Shown: positions 1 to 7,694, counted from the stretch's first letter. The stretch: DNA of 12,195 nt from Pirellulaceae bacterium (GCA_030744095.1 JASLRF010000489.1:1-12195), one strand, 5' to 3'. Notes: generated by a model not told the origin, from the sequence alone. Numbers and translations are program-made.

Positions 1-731
1 TCAGGAGCGAAAAACGATAGCGTGTTGTAGCCCCAGTAGTTCTTGAGCTTCTTTTGGACCAGATGCCGATCGTTCAGGTGATAGTGGACCGGCATCAGTT
101 CGACTGCAGTCACACCCAGATCCTTCAGATAGGCAATCGAAGCCTCCGATGCCAGTCCTGCATATGTCCCCTGCGACTTCTTGGGGACATGCGGATTCAG
201 TTTGGTAAACCCCTTTACGTGCAACTCGTAAATGACGGTTTCATGCCACGGTGTATTGGGTCGATGATCGCCTCCCCAGGTAAAGGCCGAATCCACAACC
301 GCACCCAGCGGTGCAAACGCGGCGTTGTCGCGATCATCGAACGTTGCGTCGTCCGCCTTGTCGCCGATGCGATAACCGAACATCGAATCTGACCATTCAA
401 CCACTCGAGCAATCGCTTTGGCGTATGGATCCAGCAACACCTTATTGGGATTGAAACGGTGTCCCGCACTCGGGTCGTATGGCCCGTGAACACGAAAGCC
501 GTACATCTGGCCAGGAATGATGTCCGGCAAGTAGCCGTGCCAAACCATGTCGGTCTGCTCGGGCAACGCCATCCGCACGGCCTCGGTTTTGGCACGCTTC
601 GAATCAAATAAACACAATTCGACGTTGGTGGCGTGTTCCGAGTAGATGGCGAAGTTCACACCGGCTCCGTCCCACGTGGCACCAAGCGGATACGGTTTTC
701 CTGGCCAAATTCGCACGTTTTCGTTTGACAT
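1..731 (-). CDS. glgX: Glycogen debranching enzyme GlgX, N-terminal part (cut by window edge)
   Basis: Translating the minus strand from the ATG at 731 gives 243 uninterrupted residues that run off the left edge; the family is usually about 700 residues, so roughly the first third is present. Residues 1 to about 110 form a CBM48-type beta-sandwich: it begins MSNENVRIWPGKPYPLGATW, followed by GAGVNFAIYSEHATNVELCL and MVWHGYLP...GQMYGFRVHGPY. Residues from about 165 enter the GH13 barrel with VIYELHVKGFT, GTYAGLA, YLKDLGVTAVELMPVH and NYWGYNTLSFFAP, which is the GlgX/isoamylase pattern. The catalytic Asp/Glu/Asp residues lie outside the window. The start is well supported: GGAGG sits 6 nt upstream of the ATG. 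The enzyme hydrolyses alpha-1,6 branches of glycogen or limit dextrin in the cytoplasm. The nearest gene upstream on the same strand ends 193 bp away, so glgX may have its own promoter. A trehalose-pathway TreX-type debranching enzyme is the nearest alternative. Confidence 0.93.
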   Translation of the reverse strand, partial: MSNENVRIWPGKPYPLGATWDGAGVNFAIYSEHATNVELCLFDSKRAKTEAVRMALPEQTDMVWHGYLPDIIPGQMYGFRVHGPYDPSAGHRFNPNKVLLDPYAKAIARVVEWSDSMFGYRIGDKADDATFDDRDNAAFAPLGAVVDSAFTWGGDHRPNTPWHETVIYELHVKGFTKLNPHVPKKSQGTYAGLASEASIAYLKDLGVTAVELMPVHYHLNDRHLVQKKLKNYWGYNTLSFFAP

Positions 732-924
732 CCTTCGCCTCCAGATCTCCTGTTATTGGATTCTGTCGGCACGCCTCCGCAGAATTGGTTTGGAATACCA
801 TCGCCACGCAGAAAGCCAACCTGTGGCTGCACTGACGCCATGACGTGCATACTACTTGCCGGCGAGAGTGTAGGCACTGGAGACGAAATCGACCACCCCA
901 TCGATGGCTGCTGTCCAACTCGAG
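732..924. other. Intergenic spacer upstream of glgX
   Basis: This is 193 bp between the stop of the membrane methyltransferase and glgX, both on the minus strand. Apart from the glgX ribosome binding site I see no clear promoter pair. It holds a perfect 10-bp palindrome, CCATCGATGG, at 898-907, and an inverted repeat TGCAC/GTGCA at 828-832 and 845-849 with a 12-nt spacer. Either could be chance. No convincing rho-independent terminator for the upstream gene was seen. Confidence 0.4.
738..742 (-). promoter_or_regulatory. Ribosome binding site of glgX
   Basis: On the minus strand GGAGG lies 6 nt before the ATG at 731. This strong Shine-Dalgarno match fixes the glgX start. Confidence 0.7.
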
Positions 925-1974
925 CTAGTTTGGCTTCTGATCCGATTTGGTGGCCAACTCGCGTAGCGAATCCCGCTGGGAACTTGGCAAGTAGGGTTCC
1001 AAGAGATCCATCGCCAAGAAGAAGCCTGCCGCCAGTCCGCCGATACAGTAACCCAGCAGTGCGCCAAAAAGCGCTACGATAGCGCACCCGATAGCGACCA
1101 CAACCAAGGGAAGCTGATTCAGCTGAGCAAAGGAAATCTGATTCTGCTGAAAAGCGAGCGAAACCGCAGTCCAGAACGGTAACAGAACGGCCCCTGTCAA
1201 GGCAGACCCACTTCGGGGTGCCGAACCGAACACGATCTGTACCAAACAGATGGCCGCGATTTCCGTCGACACAAACAGATAGACGACAGGTTGTGCGTGC
1301 ATGTAATTCAACACGCCGAATAGAACTGCAAAGATTGTCGTCAATGCGAGCACGGCTGAAAGGCCAAATCTACGCGGCACCGTATATCTCGCTTTCGGGA
1401 GAGGGCCTAGAGGAATGAAAAAACTGCCGGTTCGCTGTCGGTACTGCTCGTACTCTTTTCGGTATTTCGCCTCCAACTCCGCCTCGACCGCAGGTGCCAC
1501 AACCAATCTCAGCAAGAGCACACCCAGGATGGCCGAAATCAGTACTACTCCGTTGTTTGCCAAGACCGACAACGACAGGAAGAAAATCGAACTGGCCAGC
1601 AGTTGGGGGTGCCGGAGCCAACGGTAAGGGCCTGCAGTGATAAACGTCTCATTGTCTTGTTCATGGCCACCTTCGGAGTAGCGACATGCCCACACTAGCA
1701 GCAGGACTGCGAGCGTAGCTGGTATAGCCGCGCTCCAGCGAAGCACATTGGGCAGATCGAGGTCTGGATACCAAGGCCAAGGGCCATCGATCAGATAGTT
1801 CACCAAAGGGGCGATGAATATCGCCGAGGCAACCAAGCGTGCACGGCTTTGCCGTTCGCCACGATCTCCAACGATTGCAGGGGATCTGCGAGTTTTTCGC
1901 CAGCGTATGACCGGGAACAAGTACATTGCCCCGAGATAAAAGAGAAGCACTCGGAATTCTAGGTTGCCATTCAT
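925..1974 (-). CDS. Membrane methyltransferase-like protein (ICMT/PEMT family) with extra C-terminal membrane domain
   Basis: This is a polytopic membrane protein of 349 residues counted from the ATG at 1974. Hydrophobic segments lie at about 7-23, 47-62, 80-96, 123-139 and 144-159. Between the third and fourth is TAGPYRWLRHPQLLASS (about 113-129), matching the signature of isoprenylcysteine carboxyl methyltransferase and phospholipid methyltransferases (x-GPY-R-xx-RHP), where the Arg-His-Pro region contributes to S-adenosylmethionine binding. After the fifth segment come EAELEAKY and EYEQYRQRTGSFFIP (about 164-188), the usual E...Y..Y...F.P end of the domain. Four or so further hydrophobic segments (about 203-321) and a charged tail follow; these are not part of the core family and I cannot name them. 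The substrate is unknown: bacterial members are mostly uncharacterised. A TTG at 1986 would add four residues, but neither start has a good Shine-Dalgarno, so ATG is preferred. The gene is divergent from glgB. Confidence 0.75.
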   Translation of the reverse strand: MNGNLEFRVLLFYLGAMYLFPVIRWRKTRRSPAIVGDRGERQSRARLVASAIFIAPLVNYLIDGPWPWYPDLDLPNVLRWSAAIPATLAVLLLVWACRYSEGGHEQDNETFITAGPYRWLRHPQLLASSIFFLSLSVLANNGVVLISAILGVLLLRLVVAPAVEAELEAKYRKEYEQYRQRTGSFFIPLGPLPKARYTVPRRFGLSAVLALTTIFAVLFGVLNYMHAQPVVYLFVSTEIAAICLVQIVFGSAPRSGSALTGAVLLPFWTAVSLAFQQNQISFAQLNQLPLVVVAIGCAIVALFGALLGYCIGGLAAGFFLAMDLLEPYLPSSQRDSLRELATKSDQKPN

Positions 1975-2000
1975 CGCTATGCTCAAGATATCGAGTAAGA

Positions 2001-2016
2001 TAAGCTGGCGAGCTTA
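2001..2016. repeat. Short inverted repeat (stem-loop) in the divergent spacer
   Basis: TAAGCT and AGCTTA form a perfect 6-bp stem around a GGCG loop. It lies about 27 nt upstream of the methyltransferase start, so it would fall in that leader or act as a small operator. The size is compatible with chance. Confidence 0.25.
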
Positions 2017-2278
2017 GGTTGCATGTCCCGATAATTAATCCGATTCGGGGGAGCGCCGTTAGATCCCACCGCGAATGGGGCATCCGCCTCTCATCTCGCC
2101 AGAATCATGCTAGATTCTAACCGCGCCGACCACCCTTCGCCAAACTGCAACCAGGCAGGCTTTGGGATTCCACAGGAAAAAAGCAAGGGTACGATCGGGT
2201 TTGGATTTGGATTACGCTGAACAATAGAGGAAGGGCAAAGGCCGCTACAGCGTGCATTTGCTCGGTGATTTGCCGCAC

Positions 2279-2283
2279 GGAGG
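2279..2283 (+). promoter_or_regulatory. Ribosome binding site that fixes the GTG start of glgB
   Basis: GGAGG is followed by a 6-nt spacer and then GTG at 2290. The reading frame has a stop at 2266 and no ATG between that stop and the GTG, so this site decides the start. Confidence 0.75.
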
Positions 2284-2289
2284 CCTGAT

Positions 2290-4500
2290 GTGCGAACAGA
2301 AGTGTCGTTAGATAATGTTGGTGCGTTAGTCGAAGGAAGGTTGCAAGATCCAGGCACGTTATTGGGCCCACACGCCGTCGAGATGCAGGGTCGGAAAGCC
2401 GTTGCGGTTCGCGCCTATTTTCCCAATTCGAGTCGAGTCTGGCTTGTTGATGAGGCGCACAAGATCAGACGGCCGATGCGACGGATTCATCCGGCGGGAC
2501 TTTACGAATCGGTTTGCCCGCCGCCGGAGAATGATAGACCATTTCAATATCAGCTAACTGTTGCCGATCCCCTGGGTGAAACGACCACGATGCACGATCC
2601 GTACAACTTTGGTTCGCTTTTGACCGACTTCGATTTCCATCTGATTGGCGAAGGGACGCACTACGACGCCTACCGGAAACTCGGCGCGCAACCACGTACC
2701 GTTGATGGCATCACCGGAGTTAACTTTGCGGTCTGGGCTCCAAACGCGCAGAGCGTATCGGTGGTTGGGAATTTCAATGGCTGGGACAGTCGCACTCACT
2801 CCATGCGCAAACACATCCCGTGTGGGATTTGGGAGATTTTTATTCCCGAATTGGGTACCGGCGAAATCTACAAATACAAGATGCAGACGGCTACCGGCGA
2901 GTTTATTGACAAGACGGACCCCTACGGATTCGCCACTGAATTGCCGCCGCGAACTGCCTCGGTTGTCGCCGATCTGATGCAGTATCGATGGAACGACGAA
3001 AATTGGCTGAAAGAACGCCGCGAGAATGACCAGTTGCATCGGCCGATCTCGATCTATGAAGTGCATTTGGGTAGCTGGCGTCGACGCGACGACCGTCTGC
3101 ACGGCTGGCTGAACTATCGCGAATTGGCCCACGAGCTTGTCGCATACTGCCAGGAAATGCAGTTTACCCATATCGAATTGCTGCCGATCAGCGAACATCC
3201 CTACACTGGCAGCTGGGGTTATCAGACGCTGGGCTATTTTGCCGTGACCAGCCGTTATGGGGCGCCCGAAGACTTCATGTACTTCGTGGATTATTGCCAC
3301 CAGCACAATATCGGCGTGATCCTTGACTGGGTGCCCGCACACTTTCCCAAAGACGCGCACGGGCTGCGACAGTTCGATGGCACGGCGTTATACGAACATG
3401 CGGATCCGCGGCAGGGCGAGCATCCAGACTGGGGGACCATGATTTTCAATTATGGTCGAAACGAAGTCCGCAATTTTCTGATCTCCAACGCTCTGTTCTG
3501 GCTGGATCGGTACCACATCGACGGTCTCCGCGTGGACGCCGTCGCATCCATGCTGTACTTGGACTACAGCCGCGATGATGGCCAGTGGGTACCCAACGAA
3601 TACGGTGGTCGCGAGTGCATTGCGGCCGTCGAGCTGTTGCGCGAATTCAACCGCCAAACCCACGCTGCATATCCCGGGATCCTGACGATCGCCGAGGAAT
3701 CGACATCCTGGGGCGGCGTCTCACATCCAACCACCACCGGTGGCTTGGGATTCAGCATCAAGTGGAACATGGGGTGGATGAACGACACGCTGCAATTCAT
3801 GAAGAACGACCCCGTTCATCGGCGGTATCACCACGATGAACTGACGTTCAGCTTGATTTATGCCTTTACAGAGAATTTTGCGCTCCCTTTGTCACATGAT
3901 GAAGTCGTGCACGGAAAACGATCATTGCTGGATCAGATGCCAGGTGACCTGTGGCAAAAGTTCGCCAACCTGCGTCTGTTATACTCCTACATGTGGACGC
4001 ACCCTGGGAAAAAGCTGCTGTTCATGGGCAGCGAATTCGGGCAATGGAACGAATGGAATTGCGATGCCAGCCTGCAGTGGGATCTACTGCAGTGGGACAC
4101 CCATGGCGGTATCAAGCAACTGATTACCGACTTGAACAGGCTGTATAGACGTGAGCCCGCGTTTTTTCAGCACGACTTCGACGCGGAAGGCTTCGAGTGG
4201 ATCGACTGCCAAAACGGGGATGACAGCGTGCTGAGTTATCTTCGCAAGGCCAATAACCCGAACGACTTTCTGCTGGTGTGCTGTAACTTTACGCCCGTTG
4301 TTCGCGAAGGTTATCGCATCGGAGTGCCGCGAGATGGCTGGTACGAGGAGATCTTTAATAGCGATTCGCAGCACTACGGTGGCAGCAACGTGGGAACGCA
4401 CCCGGGTGCCGAAGCAATTCAGCCGGGCGCTCAGATGCGGCCTTTCGCGCTGGAGATTACCCTGCCGCCGCTGGGAGTTACGGTGTTCAAGCCACGTTAA
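2290..4500 (+). CDS. glgB: 1,4-alpha-glucan branching enzyme GlgB
   Basis: This complete 736-residue enzyme is close in length to E. coli GlgB (728). It cuts alpha-1,4 glucan chains and re-attaches them through alpha-1,6 bonds during cytoplasmic glycogen synthesis. Domain order: an N1 beta-domain at about 12-115, containing the DPGTLLGPH motif; a CBM48 (N2) domain at about 128-230 with YRKLGAQ, GVNFAVWAPNAQSVSVVGNF and NGWD; the GH13 barrel from about 255, starting YEVHLGSWRR; and an all-beta C-terminal domain ending PPLGVTVFKPR. The catalytic residues are visible: nucleophile Asp416 in GLRVDAVASM, acid/base Glu469 in TIAEEST, and Asp537 in LSHDEVVHGK. All three are offset by exactly 11 from E. 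coli D405, E458 and D526, so no internal gap is apparent between them. The start is GTG with a strong GGAGG. No other glycogen gene is on this strand; glgX is on the other strand, beyond the methyltransferase gene. Confidence 0.98.
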   Translation: MRTEVSLDNVGALVEGRLQDPGTLLGPHAVEMQGRKAVAVRAYFPNSSRVWLVDEAHKIRRPMRRIHPAGLYESVCPPPENDRPFQYQLTVADPLGETTTMHDPYNFGSLLTDFDFHLIGEGTHYDAYRKLGAQPRTVDGITGVNFAVWAPNAQSVSVVGNFNGWDSRTHSMRKHIPCGIWEIFIPELGTGEIYKYKMQTATGEFIDKTDPYGFATELPPRTASVVADLMQYRWNDENWLKERRENDQLHRPISIYEVHLGSWRRRDDRLHGWLNYRELAHELVAYCQEMQFTHIELLPISEHPYTGSWGYQTLGYFAVTSRYGAPEDFMYFVDYCHQHNIGVILDWVPAHFPKDAHGLRQFDGTALYEHADPRQGEHPDWGTMIFNYGRNEVRNFLISNALFWLDRYHIDGLRVDAVASMLYLDYSRDDGQWVPNEYGGRECIAAVELLREFNRQTHAAYPGILTIAEESTSWGGVSHPTTTGGLGFSIKWNMGWMNDTLQFMKNDPVHRRYHHDELTFSLIYAFTENFALPLSHDEVVHGKRSLLDQMPGDLWQKFANLRLLYSYMWTHPGKKLLFMGSEFGQWNEWNCDASLQWDLLQWDTHGGIKQLITDLNRLYRREPAFFQHDFDAEGFEWIDCQNGDDSVLSYLRKANNPNDFLLVCCNFTPVVREGYRIGVPRDGWYEEIFNSDSQHYGGSNVGTHPGAEAIQPGAQMRPFALEITLPPLGVTVFKPR

Positions 4501-4569
4501 TAACGTCGCTGTGTCGCGCCGCACTGAAACGACTGCCGCAGCAGATTAGTGCGAGTCGCACGGATCAGT

Positions 4570-4590
4570 GGCGTGGGCGACGCCTTGTTT
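4570..4590 (+). terminator. Possible rho-independent terminator of glgB
   Basis: GGCGT and ACGCC form a 5-bp stem with a 5-nt loop, followed directly by TTGTTT. It lies 70 nt after the glgB stop, in the convergent gap. The stem is short and the T-tract is interrupted, so the call is weak. A nearby hairpin, GTGCG-AGT-CGCAC (4549-4561), has no T-tract. Confidence 0.3.
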
Positions 4591-4638
4591 CTACGTCCTG
4601 TGTGACGAAAGACCCGCTGCACGCGCGCCAAATCCGCT

Positions 4639-7455
4639 CTACGTTGCGCCGCCGGTGTCGATGTTCCACGACACACCCAGTTCGCTTTCCAGATTCGAGT
4701 ACCACTCGCGCAACAGCGAAATGCTCTCGATGTAAGCGATGTACTGAACTTCAGGTGAATCGCCACTGGTGAGGAACAGCTGTTTCAATAAATCCACCGG
4801 TGGCGAATCGCTCACCAGGCGAAAGACGTAGACCTTGGACCTCGGCATGTTCATTGCAACACCGACTTCGCCGGGTTTGAGTGAAAAGACGACTTTCATG
4901 AAATCTTGACCAGCGTTCTCCACCCCGACGACGTCACTGAGTGCCGGCGTGCCGGCGCCACTTGGGTTGAACCCGGTCGTCATCCAACTGAATGCATCGG
5001 GCAAGATCACCACCTGCTCAGTGTCGGCAAACTTCTGTTCCAACGTCTGCTCGCTCTTGGCGATTTCGTCCTTCCAGTTTCTGGCTTCGTTCTCGGCAAT
5101 CTTGCGAGCCTCGATGCGCTTCCACGCATCAACCACGTCGGAACGTGCTTCCGCAAAATCTGGCATGTAGGGCTCTTTGCCATCCGTCTTCCAATACAGG
5201 AACTGAACGTCTTGCGCGCCGCCGATCGTCGATGGGCTATAGCGACGGACATTCTCGGCAAACGCGATATCCGTGAAATTCTCGCGAGTCGGCGGCCACG
5301 ACGTGAACTGCATATTGAACGCCTCGGCCAACTCGTATTTCGGCTCGTCTGCTGGTTTATCGTCCGCTGGTTTATCGTCCGAAAGCCCGTCGCCCGGTGG
5401 CTCGTCGCCCGCTGTGTCCGTCACCGGCTTCTCAGTCGGATCTTTCTTCTTGACCGCGACTTCGATCGAATCAACCAAAGGTATCCGCTCAACGGTCAAG
5501 CCGTGCTTTCCCGCCAACTCGTCCACATCAATCGGTCCTGATGGTTGTATGTCGTCATCATCAGGATGGGCAGCGCGCATTTCTTTCCGTTTTGCACGCC
5601 CCAGCTTCGTGACACGGCTACGCAACTCGGCCAGCGCTTTGTCGACTCGCTCCTGGGCGGGTTGACGTGCTTGGCTCTCAGTCAGTTCATCGCGAATCTC
5701 TTGACGCAACTTGTCGTCGAGTGGTCGCAACTTGGGTGGTTCCTCCGCTTCGGCCGGTGGAGCCGTTGTCAGGTCTTGGGTAGAGGAAGCAGGATCTTCG
5801 GCTGGTTTCTTCGTCGGCTGCGTCTCCGGCGTTGTGGATGTTTCTGGTTTGGATTCCGTTGTCTTGGGATCGCCTGGTTTCGGATCGGCCAGTTTCGGAT
5901 CGGCTGGTTTCGGATCGGCTGGTCTTTCCTGCAGTGCCGCAGGTTTCTTGGGTTTTGGATCTGCCGCCTCTGGCGCGTCTGGTTTATCATCTGCAGGGGC
6001 CGCAGGATCACGGGCGGCTGCCGGTGGCGACTCGACTGGCGGCTGATTCTCTTCTGCTTGGGTACTCACGAAGAATTCTCGAGCCACCGCGGGAAGCTCT
6101 GCCTCACCCGACGGTGCCGGCGAAGTCGGCGGCGCAGGAGCCGGTGGATCTGCCGGCGTCGCTGGGTCGGCGGATGGTGCTGGAGCTTCTGTCGCTGGTT
6201 TTGGTTCAGGCGGCTTCGGTTCGGCCGGTCCTGACTTCTCCGTCTTCGGTACGGCTGGCTCCGGGTTTGCAGGCTTCGGCTCGTCCGGTTTTGGCTTCGG
6301 CTGTTCCGGTTTTGATTCAGCTGGCGACTTGTCGTTTGCTGTGTTGGATGCCGCCTTTTTGACTGGGTCATCTGTCTTGGCGGGTTCGTCCGATGGTGGC
6401 GCGGGTGCCGGCTCGCCGTTCGGAGGTGCCGGCGCGGCATCGCCATCGGGATCCTTGGCAGCCGGTTTCTCGTCGCCCTCGCCCGGGTCCGTATCGCTAT
6501 CTAGCTTGACGTCCGGCAGGTCGAGGGCCTTGTAACGCACGGCCTTGTTCTCTTCGTAGTGCTTCTCAATCTCTTCGTCCGTGATTTTGATCTTTGCTTT
6601 TTCTTCTTCGAGGAAATCATTAAAATCGACTTTTATGAACTGGAAGGCTGCCTTGCGTCGTTGATGAAATCCTGGCTCGGGCGATTCTGGAAACGAAAAA
6701 CGGTTCTTGCCTTCCTCGTAGAGTGCCTGGAGCTGCACTTCCGGTGGATTCTTGACCCGGTCGACATAGTCCTCAACGTTCAGCGCAACGGCTTCGATGT
6801 TCACTCGGCGATTGAGACGTTTGAAATAGTCCCAAGCTTGAAGTGGCGGCACCGTTCCGTAGGGCGCAACATAGAGTCCTGCTTCGGCCATCGACCGGAC
6901 CCGTTGTGCCAACAGTTCAACGCGCAACTGATTCAACAGTTGTTGTTCGCTGTATCGGTTCCCAAGGTTGTCATTGAAGATGGTTGCCCTGACAGTCCCG
7001 TCCACGGTTTCGTCGCTAAGCTGCTCCAGGAATTCAATGATCGCCTGATCGCTGACGACCATGCCCATGGCTTCACCCTTGGCTGCCAGCAGATGAGTGT
7101 GGACCAGGTTTTCGTCCGACATCGTGCTGGGAATGCCCGGATCCAGGATCTGCCCAAACTGGCCTTGGCGAACGCCCCGTGGCGTCCCTTCACGGCGCTG
7201 CGTCTCCTGGACGATGGCGAAAAGATACGAGACAGCGACCCTGTGCATCTCACGCAATCGCTCCAATTCAGCGGCTCGCAGCTGTCCACCTTTCCAACTC
7301 ACGACCACGGGGTTGGCGGCACTGCCGGGGCCACGTCGACTTCGCAAATAGTCATCTAGAGGCGGCAAAACGATAAAAGCCACCATCAGCATGACGCCGA
7401 AAACGACCAGGAAGATGTACTGATGTTTGCGAAACATCGAAAGAGGATTAGACAT
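4639..7455 (-). CDS. Membrane-anchored SurA/PpiD-like folding factor with large Pro/Ala/Lys-rich linker, no visible parvulin domain
   Basis: This is a 938-residue protein. A short cytoplasmic N-terminus (MSNPLSMFRKHQ) leads into one membrane helix at about 13-32 (YIFLVVFGVMLMVAFIVLPP), so the rest is probably extracytoplasmic. Residues 50-314 are helix-rich and resemble the SurA/PpiD N-terminal chaperone region, including MVVSDQAIIEFLEQ, NRYSEQQLLNQLRVELLAQR and ITDEEIEKHYEENK. Residues 314-574 are low complexity, dominated by Pro, Ala, Lys, Asp and Glu, with DPKP and EPKP motifs. Residues 575-640 return to charged helix, beginning PLDDKLRQEIRDEL. A second acidic DDKPAD stretch lies near 690-704. 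The C-terminal 230 residues include FMKVVFSLKPGEVGVAMN and KVYVFRLVSDSPP, like the C-terminal part of PpiD-type proteins. I cannot find a parvulin (PpiC) catalytic domain, so isomerase activity is doubtful and a chaperone or scaffold role is inferred. ATG 7455 has GGAG 8 nt upstream; the TTG at 7503 does not. It is divergent from topA. Confidence 0.72.
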   Translation of the reverse strand: MSNPLSMFRKHQYIFLVVFGVMLMVAFIVLPPLDDYLRSRRGPGSAANPVVVSWKGGQLRAAELERLREMHRVAVSYLFAIVQETQRREGTPRGVRQGQFGQILDPGIPSTMSDENLVHTHLLAAKGEAMGMVVSDQAIIEFLEQLSDETVDGTVRATIFNDNLGNRYSEQQLLNQLRVELLAQRVRSMAEAGLYVAPYGTVPPLQAWDYFKRLNRRVNIEAVALNVEDYVDRVKNPPEVQLQALYEEGKNRFSFPESPEPGFHQRRKAAFQFIKVDFNDFLEEEKAKIKITDEEIEKHYEENKAVRYKALDLPDVKLDSDTDPGEGDEKPAAKDPDGDAAPAPPNGEPAPAPPSDEPAKTDDPVKKAASNTANDKSPAESKPEQPKPKPDEPKPANPEPAVPKTEKSGPAEPKPPEPKPATEAPAPSADPATPADPPAPAPPTSPAPSGEAELPAVAREFFVSTQAEENQPPVESPPAAARDPAAPADDKPDAPEAADPKPKKPAALQERPADPKPADPKLADPKPGDPKTTESKPETSTTPETQPTKKPAEDPASSTQDLTTAPPAEAEEPPKLRPLDDKLRQEIRDELTESQARQPAQERVDKALAELRSRVTKLGRAKRKEMRAAHPDDDDIQPSGPIDVDELAGKHGLTVERIPLVDSIEVAVKKKDPTEKPVTDTAGDEPPGDGLSDDKPADDKPADEPKYELAEAFNMQFTSWPPTRENFTDIAFAENVRRYSPSTIGGAQDVQFLYWKTDGKEPYMPDFAEARSDVVDAWKRIEARKIAENEARNWKDEIAKSEQTLEQKFADTEQVVILPDAFSWMTTGFNPSGAGTPALSDVVGVENAGQDFMKVVFSLKPGEVGVAMNMPRSKVYVFRLVSDSPPVDLLKQLFLTSGDSPEVQYIAYIESISLLREWYSNLESELGVSWNIDTGGAT
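5351..5380 (-). repeat. Two perfect 15-bp tandem copies inside the SurA/PpiD-like gene
   Basis: The 15-bp unit at 5351-5365 is repeated without change at 5366-5380. On the coding strand it is read in frame as a repeated five-residue unit (DDKPA). Exact identity at the DNA level suggests recent duplication by slippage rather than selection on protein sequence alone. Confidence 0.85.
5876..5920 (-). repeat. Three near-perfect 15-bp tandem copies inside the SurA/PpiD-like gene
   Basis: Units at 5876-5890, 5891-5905 and 5906-5920 share the plus-strand core GTTTCGGATCGGC and differ at only the first and last bases. Read on the minus strand they encode a repeated pentapeptide (ADPKP, ADPKL, ADPKP). 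A degraded extra copy may precede the array at lower positions (GTCTTGGGATCGCCT). The length keeps the reading frame. Confidence 0.85.
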
Positions 7456-7463
7456 TGTGATCA

Positions 7464-7467
7464 CTCC
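7464..7467 (-). promoter_or_regulatory. Ribosome binding site that fixes the ATG start of the SurA/PpiD-like gene
   Basis: On the minus strand TGGAG is followed by 8 nt and then ATG at 7455. The frame stays open to a TTG at 7503, but that codon has no purine-rich site before it, and the extra 16 residues would put a polar stretch before the membrane anchor. Confidence 0.6.
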
Positions 7468-7496
7468 AAAGTCGTAGTTGCCCGAATCAGACGGGC

Positions 7497-7523
7497 TTGA
7501 CAACGCGAGCTACCGCGTATTAT
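7497..7523 (+). promoter_or_regulatory. Candidate sigma70-like promoter facing topA, with an inverted repeat in its spacer
   Basis: TTGACA at 7497-7502 is a perfect -35 hexamer and TATTAT at 7518-7523 matches five of six -10 positions. The spacer is 15 bp, shorter than the usual 16-18. The spacer and its edge hold the inverted repeat ACGCG-AGCTAC-CGCGT (7503-7518), a possible operator. If used, it would give a topA leader of about 225 nt or drive the small ORF at 7566. No planctomycete promoter consensus can be tested here. Confidence 0.3.
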
Positions 7524-7565
7524 TGATTTGCCTTCTGAAAGCATCCAAACGGATCTGCAGATTGT

Positions 7566-7694
7566 ATGGCGCGTCGACGTAAATTCAATCCCAAAAAGGA
7601 GTGTCGAACGATCCACGGCAAATCGGTTGTGATATATCGGTCGATTATGACAGCCAGCCAGTACTTGCTGACGAAGATGCTCGAAAAGGCATGA
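7566..7694 (+). CDS. Doubtful small ORF, 42 residues, in the topA leader
   Basis: ATG at 7566 opens a 42-codon frame closed by TGA at 7692-7694, 60 bp before topA and in the same direction. The product would begin MARRRKFNPKKECRT, strongly basic at the N-terminus, and end TASQYLLTKMLEKA, which could form a helix. A candidate promoter lies about 45 bp upstream. Against it: no Shine-Dalgarno before the ATG, no recognised family, and open frames of this length are common by chance. I list it because it fills a gap with no other explanation; it may be no gene at all. Confidence 0.2.
   Translation: MARRRKFNPKKECRTIHGKSVVIYRSIMTASQYLLTKMLEKA

Larger units (their letters stand above)
1975..2289. 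other. Divergent intergenic region between membrane methyltransferase gene and glgB
   Basis: About 315 bp separate two outward-facing genes and must contain both promoters, but I could not pick a convincing -35/-10 pair on either strand. Visible elements are the GGAGG of glgB at its right end and a small stem-loop at 2001-2016 near the methyltransferase start. A 37-codon plus-strand ORF (2107-2220) lacks a ribosome binding site and looks accidental. Confidence 0.5.

Noticed and set aside
2107..2220. 37-codon plus-strand ORF in the glgB upstream region
   Set aside because: No ribosome binding site and no family resemblance; the length is expected by chance.
2554..3360. 268-codon open frame antisense to glgB
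   Set aside because: It is inside the conserved GlgB coding sequence and has no recognisable motif.
4906..6362. Three long plus-strand open frames (211, 229 and 176 codons) opposite the SurA/PpiD-like gene
   Set aside because: They arise from the low-complexity Pro/Ala/Lys/Asp codons, which lack stops on the other strand. Their translations are Trp/Arg/Cys-rich or Ser/Gly-rich strings with no protein-like pattern.
7456..7503. Upstream TTG start for the SurA/PpiD-like gene
   Set aside because: No Shine-Dalgarno before the TTG, whereas the ATG at 7455 has GGAG at good spacing and places the membrane anchor in the usual position.
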